From Lunularia cruciata (taxonomy: Eukaryota > Streptophyta > Marchantiopsida > Lunulariales > Lunulariaceae): a stretch of 64,000 nt of DNA. The DNA lies in assembly GCA_948567375.1 (NCBI GenBank), contig OX419759.1:24033493-24097492 (forward strand), in the 5' to 3' direction. Below the pieces are notes generated by a model that saw only the letters and a program-made list of their open reading frames with translations, was not told the origin of the DNA and searched no databases. The position numbers were made by a program, and so were the translations under genes. Below are positions 55,661-64,000 of the stretch, piece after piece (position 1 is the stretch's first letter; every line of letters begins with the position of its first letter).

Positions 55661-57660
55661 ATTGAAGTCTTGAGCCGACTTTGGATCACATTCTTGGCGT
55701 GGAACTGGAACATGAGTTTTCCAGGATTCATGACCAAGACAATTGAGAGTAAATGTCTTGATGGCCCCAAGGAAGAGGAGAAGAGAGGAAATCTGCAGAC
55801 GGAGAAGAGTACGCAGGTAGAAGTAAGTACTCCGAAGTCAAAGAAGTGGAGTCGACAAGGAGAAGGCAAAGATGTAGAGAAGACAAGACCTTGAAAGACC
55901 AGGAGAGGAAACCCGAGGAAAGGTATGGTGGTGATTGCATCATTGGAAGAAGACTTGGAGGGCGCAGCCGAGTGCAAGTCCAAAGACTCGGAACACAAGG
56001 AAGAACCCGAGCTTACACCACAAAGTGGGGATACGAGTAGTGATAGCAATGAAGGTGGGGAGATGACGTCGGTACTTGCAGAAGAAGAAGAAGTTCAGGT
56101 GGAGCTCGAGGAAGAGAATAACATGAAGTTGGAGGACAAAGTGCCCGAACCGGAGGAGAAGAAGATTACAATTTAGAGGGGAGTTTGGTCGAGGCGCAAG
56201 GCAAAGTGTGAAGCGGATCTGATCAAGGCAAGGGAAGAAGAGAATGCTAGTTTGGGAAGTGAAGCATCTATTCTGATACGACGACTGCAGAGAAGAAGGC
56301 GAGTATCGGGAGAAGAAGAGGTAAAGCAAGAGATCACTCCACAAGTTGAAGTAGTTGCAAGTAATGGAGTGGAGTACCTGCAAGAAGTTGTGTGCCTATT
56401 GTTAGTGAAGCTAGAGCACAAGAAGAGAGAGATGCAGTCAAAGTGTCCAAAGGTGAAGATTGTGTTGCAAGTATTAGCAAGACTGGAAGAAGAGAACTCG
56501 GAGTTGAAGAAGAGTATAATCCAAGGTGAGGAGGAAAGGGAAGTATTGCAAGTGGATGCAGTAGTGCAGAGTCAAGTGATTGAGAACTTGAAGAGAGAAG
56601 TGAGGTATCAAGAGGAAATTGTGAAGCAGAGCGACATAGCAAGGGAAAGACAAGTAGCTGAGTACAAAATCTTGAAGCAGCAATTTGCTAATTCAAGACT
56701 AGAAATTATCCATGCTATGGCGAGGGTAGTAGAGAAGGAGCAAGAGCTCAATAGAGTAATGGAGAGTGTAGAAGAGAAGAAGCAACTGTGGCAACGGGAG
56801 TTGATAGTGAGATATAGGGAAGAAGAGAGATTACAAGAGTTACTTTGTAATCAAGAAGAGAAGGTTCTGCAGAAGGAGAAGGAGAAGGAAATGGTGAAAG
56901 CCGAGTTTGAGGTAGAATTGGCAATGTACAGGGAAGATTGGCTTGCAGATCAAGAGCGCAAAAGGAAGATGAGATTGGAGCCATTGAAGGAGATCGTAAT
57001 CAGGATGAATGCGGTGCTGAGTACAAAGGCCTGATGTTGTGTTGATCTTGAATCTTCCAATTGGGTTGAAGTCGACACCCTCATAGAAGAAATGGTCTAA
57101 GAAGACCCTACCTTGAATTTGACAAATTAGAATCCGTGGGTTGACAACACGACATCAATTCCAGCCAATTCCCTGGTTCCGTCAAGTTCAACTCTACTCT
57201 AGCCGATCCCAGTGCATCAAATGATGACTTTGTTGCCTTTCACCCAACACGCCTATCAGAAGGATAAGGGGATAGAACAAGACAAAGGCCCCGATGAATT
57301 CATCAAAGAATTCAAAGTCATCTCCTTTGCTAACAAGGAGCATGACTCGGCGGATCGACTGTCGATCTGCCAAGTTTTCTCAAGTCTGCTCCGAAAGAAA
57401 GCTTGGAGCTGGTACACCCATGTGACCCAAAAGAGGTTTGTACCGGCAAACTGGGCAGATTTGAGAAACAACTTCCTGGAATGATTCCTGGAGGTTGACT
57501 ATGACACAAGTGTCTTCACGGCACTCAACGATTTAGACCAAGGCAAGAAGAAGAAGTTGAGAGACTACTTTGAGCGGTTCATGGCACTCTTGAACCAAGT
57601 TCCAAAGCATTGGGGAGGGGGTGGTGGGTTACTCCGATGCCCAAGCCATTACCTAGTTCT
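55586..57660 (+). pseudogene. T gag with very long N-terminal extension
   Basis: One reading phase is open apart from a few stops from 55586 to about 57484. Order: a basic start, an acidic Glu/Ser-rich region (55925-56176), a long Lys/Glu/Gln coiled coil (56252-57034, about 260 codons), and a short linker. Then comes the capsid-type segment FIKEFKVISFANKE...AWSWYTHV (57212-57484). The coiled coil has heptad-like LKREVRYQEEIV runs. Gag would assemble particles. The extension of over 500 codons before the capsid is unusual for Ty3/gypsy. Because 3' LTR sequence overlaps its first codons, the true start is uncertain. Confidence 0.7.
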
Positions 57661-58630
57661 TGGGAGGACTTTCACCAAAGATTCAAATCTTTGTGAGGGA
57701 GAGGAATGCAACTTCCCTTGACAAAGTACTCAAAGATGTCGCCTGCTACGAGGCGGCCCACTCTCACTCTGCTGGCAACCAGAGAAATCAAGAGAAGAAA
57801 GGCAAGAAGCCCAAAGGGAGAGCTTCGTGCAGTCCATCCTCTTCTTTGGAGGAATCCTCCGTCTTTGAGCTCTTCTTTGGAATCCAAAGAAGAATCAAAG
57901 CCAAGACGAGTAAGAAGACATCGGGGTAAGAAACTAGTGACTCCTCCAGCAAAGAGTGTACATAAGGCGGACACCAAGCTGGATGCCCTCATCAAGAAGT
58001 TTTTGGATTTTAAGATCTAGATGATTGGGGCTAAAGATAGAAGGAAGGCCCCAGCAGTTGGCAGATCAAATGTATGGTGCACCGCATGTGGAAAGTTGGG
58101 CCATGCAAACACGGAATGCAATACTTGTAATGCATTCCTAATGCAGCAGATTGATTGGATTCCGGGATGGAACCAAGATGAGGAAGAAGAGGCTATGTAC
58201 CAAACGCAAGAGGTACAGCCTCAGGCAAGCACATTGTATCAAGGTCCGAGGTTTGGACTAAGGGAGTATAACCCCAATGCTCCTCCACAAAGACCACCAA
58301 TAAGCAACCAAAATTGACCTCAGAATGTTGCACCCGGAGCCTGTTACAATTGTGGCTCGATGGGACATTGGTCTCCAAACTGTCTGGAGCCAAGAAGGCA
58401 AATCGGGTATGTTTTCCTGTGCGGAAATTGCAAAGGATTGGGCCATACGGGCAACCAATGCCCTCACCCACCAAACCCGAAGCCGCCTGTAAAATATGTA
58501 CAGACCCTCGCTGAGCGTGCAACAATTTAGGCAAAGGGGGATACTAATGTAAATTGCATCACGCTTGAGGAGGAAAGACCTCAGGAAGGGAGTCCGGCCT
58601 CGGAAGAGGAATGGCCGGACATTGAAATTT
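57661..58630 (+). pseudogene. T gag C-terminus with three zinc knuckles
   Basis: The end of the capsid and a basic linker (57706-58020, KEIKRRKARSPKGEL-like) precede three C-x2-C-x4-H-x4-C knuckles in one phase: CTACGKLGHANTEC (about 58080), CYNCGSMGHWSPNC (about 58342) and CGNCKGLGHTGNQC (about 58423). One TGA separates the first from the second. Three knuckles exceed the one or two usual for plant Ty3 gag. Confidence 0.85.
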
Positions 58631-59640
58631 TGAAGGTTGAGACATGCGCAAGTAAGAAGAAGCATGATCTCGAAGAACTGAGTACGACCTTGTCGTCTTC
58701 CAGGAAGGCAAAGAGACTACGCCCAAAGGCAATTCTTTCTGCCAAGGAGGAAAAGATCCTCTCGAAAGCCAAAGCTAAAGCCTTGCAGAAAGAACTTAAG
58801 GAGGCACTACTCAAAACTCGGGAACTGAGTTTGGAGGATGAGACAAAGATGAAGCCTCCAGTTTTTCCGGTGGACATCCGATCCAAAGTAAAGGGTCTGA
58901 TCCAAGCCGAGGTGGGCCAACCCAAGGAACCTCGGGTTAAGGCTACTAGCAATCCCGTCACCATCTTAAAACGTCCCAAAGTCAAAATGGAACCTGGATA
59001 GACTTCAAACCCGAAGCCAATGGTGAAGACGGTCAAATTGGGAGGAGTACCCCAATACAATATTGTAGCGGATTTGGCAGCCACAAATGTCAATGTTACA
59101 TTCAAGCAATTGTGGGAAGACAATAAACTGTACAAGAAGCAGTTGAATTTGGCCTTTAAGAAGGTCAGGTCAATGTCAAAGAAGGACCTGCTTGCTATCT
59201 ATCGTATTGAACAAGAAGATCTAGGATCTCTTGAGGTTGACGTGGAGATTGCAAGGTGTATGATCACATTGATACCCATTGATTCACGTTTTGGTGTGAA
59301 TGTCATGACCAAGGATACTACAAATAAACTGGGGTATCATACGTTTGAGCCAACACTCCGAGTTTTGAAATTTGTAGACCAAACCAGGAGACCGCCTTTG
59401 GGCATGCTATCAAACATAACCACAATCATTGGAGGGGTGCCCTTCAAGTTCAAATACATATATGTGTTGTGACTAGTGACAAAGATTGGTTACTCTCTGT
59501 TGATCAAAAGACCCTGGTTGTACAATGCCCAAGTTGTGGTGGATTGGCATCAGTAGAAGTTAAGATTCAAGGACATTTTGTCCGAAATTTTTGGTGACTG
59601 TGAGTTGGACAAAATTTCCCCATCTTAGGGAAACAAGTTT
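58631..59640 (+). pseudogene. T linker and protease relic
   Basis: A Lys/Glu-rich linker (58630-59001) is followed by VPQYNIVADLAATNVNVTF (59050) and the protease at about 59277-59600. The active site reads D-S-R (IDSRFGVNVM) where D-S/T-G is expected, then KRPWLYNAQVVVDW at the end. The Gly-to-Arg change would be expected to abolish activity. The frame is otherwise open to 59472. Confidence 0.75.
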
Positions 59641-59979
59641 ATTAGAAGAGGAGGACGAATCCAAAGACTCATCGTCTTCATCCTCAGACGAATCCGAAGA
59701 CAAAGTCCAAGTTAATTACTTGGAATGCTACGAGGTGGATGTCGAAGACAAAGATCCATGTGACCTCACCTTGGGTGAACCTGACTTGGAGGAAGGGGGT
59801 TTGATGGCAGCTCGCCTTGGGTTAAGCCGAGTAAGCCACATTGAAGGAGTCATCAACCCCGATGACTATCAAGATGTTGTCTTGACTGAAGGGAAAATTT
59901 TAAACATTTCAAAGATAGTCACTTCGGAGGAGTTGGCAGGATACACTGCCCTGTTCATAGAATTCTAGGATGTATTTTC

Positions 59980-60964
59980 CTGGTCTATTGATCAAATGTT
60001 GGGTATTCCATGAGAATTTGGAGAACACCGGATTGATCTGGTTGAAGGTGCGGTTCCGGTTTGGCAAAGACAATACCGCGTGAACCCAAAGTACTCGCTT
60101 TTGGTGAAAGATGAAGTCAACAAGTACTTAGGGGCCAGAATCGTCTTCCCTGTCTTAAGCAGTGAATGGGTCTCCCCCATTGTCATTGTCCCGAAGAAGA
60201 AAATAGGGAAGATCCAAGTGTGCCAAGACTTCCGTAAGTTGAACAGAGTCACAAGGAAGGATTATCATCCCTTGCCTTTTACCGATGCAATTCTAGATCA
60301 AGTAGCTGGTCACCCTTGTTATAGCTTTCTCGATGGATTTTTAGGGTACAATCAAGTATCCATTCGAGAAGAGGACAAGGATAAAACTACATTCATGACA
60401 TATTGGAGCACTTTTGCTTACAATCAAATGCCCTTTGGGTTGTGTAATGCTCCTGCTACTTTCCAGTGGATGATGAATTAAATCTTCAAAGATTTCTTGC
60501 GCAAATTTGTTGAAGTCTTCATTGATGATTTTTGTGTGTTTGGGCAAAGAGTTGTACATTTGGATTATATTTGCTAAACTTTTGAAAGGTGTCGTTTTGC
60601 CGGCTTTTCACTACACTCGGAGAAATGCTTCTTTGCAATGAAGGAGGGAATTCTTTTAGGGCATCGGGTGTCAAGCCGGGGTATTGAAGTTGATGTTGAG
60701 AAGGTTAAAGTAATTGCAGATTTGGAATCCCTGAAGAACATCCGAGAGCTGAGAGCCTTCTTGGGACATGTCGGATACTACAGACGCTTTGTGTCAAATT
60801 ATGCGGTGCTTGCTGCACCCCTTACAAAGCTTTTGAAGAAATCCAAAGACTATCTGTGGGAAGCAAATCAAGAAGAAGCTTTCAAGGTATTGAAGAAGAA
60901 GCTAGTTGAAGCACCAGTTATGAGGGCCCCAAATTGGGAAGTCCCTTTTCATGTATGTGTGGAC
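59980..60964 (+). pseudogene. T reverse transcriptase and start of RNase H
   Basis: Frame 60080-60481 gives WVSPIVIVPKKKIGKIQVCQ, DFRKLNRVTRKDYHPLPF, the first Asp in SFLDGFLGYNQV, and PFGLCNAPATFQWMMN. After a TAA the phase continues with VFIDDFCVFG, which holds the catalytic pair. Frame 60638-61003 encodes the thumb (FLGHVGYYRRFVSNYA) and connection. RNase H begins PFHVCVD, its first Asp, and is cut at 60964 by the solo LTR. Only a few stops, so this is younger than A, B and G. Confidence 0.9.
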
Positions 60965-61656
60965 TGTGAGCCGGCCTGTCTCTCACTCAGGATGAACCTT
61001 TGATGGCTATTATGGTAGCGCACCATGGACTAAGAAGGCAAGGAACCCCAACTCCATCATACTCCTTCAAGGCTAACACTCCAAGACTCAAGATATTGCT
61101 CACTAGAGAACTCAATGAGAGAGAGATAGTTGCAAATGAAAGGATGTTGAGTACCTCCTCACCCCTTGTTTATATACTTGTGAAATAGTTACGTACCAAA
61201 GTTACTAATTACCATAGTAACTCAAGTTACTAGACTAAAAGTCAAGTAAAGTCAAAAAGTAGAAAGGAATATCCATTCACATGGGCATATTTCCCTAAGC
61301 ATATGGTCTTATCTTGACCCAACCACTAAGTCAAGGATTCCTTCACATGGGCTGTCTTTGGACTAAAGAAGAATCCAAAACAAAAAGGCTTGCGGGCCCA
61401 AGAGTTCTCAACTCTTTCCTCAAAGCCAAACACCTAGGAATAATACCAAGTCAACACACTAAAATCCAAAATAGTGGTGCTCATCTTTTCTACTTCCTCT
61501 AAAGTAAGGTCCCCTCTATCTTAGCTATGACTAACTTTAGCTAACCATGACTAATATAGAACCATCCTTTATCTCTATATAAATAATATCTCTTAAGTAC
61601 TTGTAATACCAAGCTAAATATCACAATACCACACACATGCACAAATGGGTGTTACA
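60965..61656 (-). mobile_element. D-family solo LTR inside T RNase H
   Basis: 692 bp, TGTAACACCC at 61656 to CTCACA at 60965 on the minus strand. It matches D LTRs closely apart from some substitutions and an extra ~13 bp near 61292-61310 (ctaagcatatggt). No intact TSD (tggac / ctttg). Between VCVD and LFMAIG the net insertion is 691 bp plus phase shift, consistent with a single event that left RNase H sequence on both sides. Confidence 0.9.
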
Positions 61657-62150
61657 CTTTGTTCATGGCCATCGGTGTCATCTTAAGTAAGAAGGACGAG
61701 AAGAAGAAGGACTACCCGGTGTATTATGCCAGCCGATAACTTTCAGTTTCTGAAAAGAACTATTCGACGACTGAAAGAGAAGCACTCGGGATGGTGTATG
61801 CCTGCAAGAAATTTTGCCACTACCTGCTGGGATATGAGTTTGTCTCCTATGTTGACCATTATGCATTGCAACATTTGGTCAAGAAGGCAGATTTGTCCAT
61901 GCGAATTGCAAGATGGATCTTGTTGTTACAAGAATTCACATATATTGTACAAGTAAGGAAGGGAGCTTTGCATTTGAATGCGGACTTCTTGTCTAGGTTA
62001 GGAACTCAAGACCAGGAGTGGAAAATTGACAATTTGTTCCCTGACGAAGAGTTATATCAATTAACTGCAATGCAAAGTACAAGGTATGTAGCAAAATATC
62101 ATTATCTGCAAACTCTCCATTGTCCTAAAGGGATGGACCCAGAGCAGAGG
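61657..62150 (+). pseudogene. T RNase H, second part
   Basis: Resumes with LFMAIGVILSKKDE, then SVSEKNYSTTEREALGM with the Glu, VSYVDHYALQHL with an Asp, and LNADFLSR with the last Asp. One stop (TAA after ASR) lies in it. With PFHVCVD upstream of the insertion, all four catalytic acids remain. Confidence 0.88.
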
Positions 62151-63379
62151 GCAGGATTTCTCAGGAAAATGGGGCCGTACCAGCTCAAACACAACATTCT
62201 ATTCAAGATGGGTGAAGACAAAGTACTTCGGCGTTGCTTGGAGTCATACAAAGTAGGAGGAGTGATTGAATCTTTACACTCCAAAGCATCAGGAGGACAC
62301 TATGCTCCAAAGAATACTGTAAAGAAGATTCTTTTGGTAGGGTATTGGTGGCCTATGATGTACAAAGACACGCATGCTCATATCTAAAGCTGTGATGCTT
62401 GTCAGAGAACAAGGAAGCCGATGGCTACTTCTCAATGGCCTTTGAGACCAATTTTGCCTTTGGCCCCATTTGAGAAATGGGGAATTGATTTTGTGGGTCC
62501 CATTCAACCAATGACCCGAGTCACAAGAAAGTGATACATTTTGGTTTGGACTGACTATGCTACCAAGATGGTCAAAGCTAAAGCAACTCGCAGAGATGAT
62601 GCCAAAACTATGGCGGAATTTTTCTTTCAAAACATCATCTCCTGATATAGGTGTCCTCTGGAATTGGTCAGTGACCGAGGGACACATTTTTTGAACTCTA
62701 TAATGGAGGCATTAACCAAGTACTTTCAGATTAAACATCGGAAGAAGACTCCTTATAACCCAAAAGCAAATGGCTTAACGGAAAAGGCAAATGGGTTTCT
62801 TTGCAAAATTTTGAATAAGGTGATTGTCAATTATGCTTATGACTGGGATACAAAATTACCAGCTACGTTGTGGGCATATCAAACAACAGAAAATATGACA
62901 ACCAAAAAAACTCCATACTTCTTGACATATGGCTTGCATCCCATACTACCAGTTGAATTTGAAGTACCGACATATCAAATTCTTTGCGAAGAACGACTGT
63001 CGGAGGAAGAAAGCCAAGATCTTTGGATCCATCAACTAATGTGGTTAGAAGAGAAAAAGAGACAATGCAATGCAAACCACAAAGGAAGTACAAGCATAGA
63101 GGAAAGTCAGGCATGATAAGCATATCAAGCCTATGGCTGTGCGCAAAGGAGATTTGGTTTTGACAATTGCCAAATACTTTTTCCAGGCAAGTTGCATTTG
63201 AGATGGATGGGGCTTTATCGAGTTCTTCATCTTTATGAAAATGGGTCCATGTAGCTTGTAGACCTAGAGGGCAATCCTTTTGACACTCAAGTAAACAGGT
63301 GGAGAGTTTGGAAATATTGGACCATAGACTCGGAAGTCTCTAAGACACCCGAGATCTATGTTCACGGGGATGCTCACAT
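62151..63379 (+). pseudogene. T integrase
   Basis: Zinc domain with LHSK, GGHYAPK and, after a TAA, SCDACQR. The core has D-D-E in GIDFVGP (62490), VSDRGTHF (62670) and GLTEKANGF (62770). The C-terminal region around 63180-63320 has FPGKLHLRWMGLY, a GPY/GPF-like module, then LEGNPFD. No chromodomain or other reader follows before the PPT. Stops at a few places, such as RK*YILV near 62532, prevent function. Confidence 0.9.
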
Positions 63380-63394
63380 TTGAGGGAGGGGGTA
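63380..63394 (+). other. T polypurine tract
   Basis: TTGAGGGAGGGGGTA directly precedes the 3' LTR. Confidence 0.85.
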
Positions 63395-64000
63395 TGTGGT
63401 ACTCACATTTTTTGTTTTTTTTGAAATGGAGAAGAAGAAGTGTATAAAGAAGTTGGATTGCACCTGTATGGCCAAAGAAGGCAAAGAAAAGAGTCTTCGG
63501 GATGAAACCCAAGGTAACATGGCTTTGGGTCATAAAACGAAGTACTTGGACTTGCACTGTCAGCATACAACCCGAAGTAAGAAGTCTTGTATCAGGGGGA
63601 GCTCAACCCGAGGCAAAGACATTGTAATAACTTTTTGTCGGGGCGAGAAATTCAAGAAGGGACCCTTCAAAAACCGGTGGTCATACGCGTTAAGTACACT
63701 TGATAGTGATAGGCGCATGCACAAGGTGTGATTTCTCGGTAGAAACTCGGATTGAAGAGAGACGAAGAAGGTGCGACTCTATGAAAATTGGGCTAATGAC
63801 GAAGCAATGTCAAGCAGTTTTCCTTTGCCATTGAGGAGTCTTCCTGCAAGAGATTGTGGGAAGGGAAGTAGAGTTGAAGACGCGCTAGTGTGTAGAGTAG
63901 AATTCTAGAGAGTTAACCCGAGAGACAGTGAGGAAGCAAGAAAGAAGGGAGGATGAAAGAAGAACTCCAAATTTGTAGTGAGAAATCATGCAATTTGGAG
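63395..64000 (+). repeat. T 3' LTR, cut by the window end
   Basis: Starts TGTGGTACTCACATTTTTTG and aligns with 55045-55650 with scattered differences, so T is not a fresh insertion. Confidence 0.88.

Larger units (their letters stand above)
55045..64000 (+). mobile_element. Ty3/gypsy element T, running off the right edge
   Basis: 5' LTR from 55045, long gag, three zinc knuckles, PR, RT, RNase H, INT, PPT and 3' LTR start at 63395 (window ends inside it). The left flank is the Harbinger transposase frame, with ACAAG (55040-55044) as predicted TSD. A D-family solo LTR sits in RNase H. Stops in every domain, but RT, RNase H and INT catalytic residues are all readable. No chromodomain. Confidence 0.92.

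Noticed and set aside
1-64000. tRNA, rRNA or CRISPR content
   Set aside because: No cloverleaf, rRNA core or regularly spaced direct repeats seen; the tRNA-like words are retroelement primer sites.

Overview
This window reads as nuclear DNA of a land plant with a large, transposon-filled genome. Nearly every recognisable coding stretch is a transposable-element gene: Ty3/gypsy gag and pol, two FAR1-type Mutator-like transposases, one PIF/Harbinger transposase and one non-LTR-type reverse transcriptase. I found no convincing host gene, rRNA, tRNA or CRISPR array. The LTRs, primer-binding sites and TIR-transposon families are of plant type. A PHD-finger Ty3 element and the non-LTR RT type hint at a seed-free plant or gymnosperm, but this is a weak inference.

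Layout. 1-857 is the start of a T-family LTR element running off the left edge. 858-5655 is a decayed gag-bearing element (E, minus strand), broken by a solo LTR (3708-5129) that itself carries another solo LTR (4254-4986, perfect 5-bp TSD). 5656-25511 is one old Ty3/gypsy element (B, minus strand) cut twice: by the chromodomain element A (6798-13485, plus) inside its gag, and by an LTR-type unit C (14593-24261) inside its leader. C is in turn split by D (15783-23581, minus), a young Ty3/gypsy element with LTRs that look identical and a gag-pol frame broken by only two stop codons. 25512-29550 is element G (plus), a Ty3/gypsy pol whose integrase is followed by a PHD finger, a polypurine tract and an LTR.

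29551-38700 holds tandem repeats, a solo LTR (31347-32078), a near-perfect hairpin (32281-32344), a Mutator-like transposase relic (33540-35200, minus) and a non-LTR-type RT with a possible nuclease domain (36541-38490, plus). 38700-45770 is a different-looking block of low repeat content with a few exon-like fragments and two extra copies of the RT element's 3' tail. 46150-55044 carries a second FAR1/MULE relic, an unrecognised multi-segment gene relic, short-word repeats and a PIF/Harbinger transposase with its D-D-E residues in place. T (55045-64000 and beyond, plus) is a long Ty3/gypsy element inserted into that Harbinger gene; it has a very long gag N-terminus, three zinc knuckles, and a D-family solo LTR (60965-61656) inside its RNase H.

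Within each LTR element the parts work as usual: the LTR gives promoter and poly(A) signals, the PBS and PPT prime the two DNA strands, gag packages RNA, and PR-RT-RH-INT matures, copies and inserts it. The insertion order can be read directly from the nesting. Element boundaries come from alignment by eye; all percentages of identity and dates would need computing.
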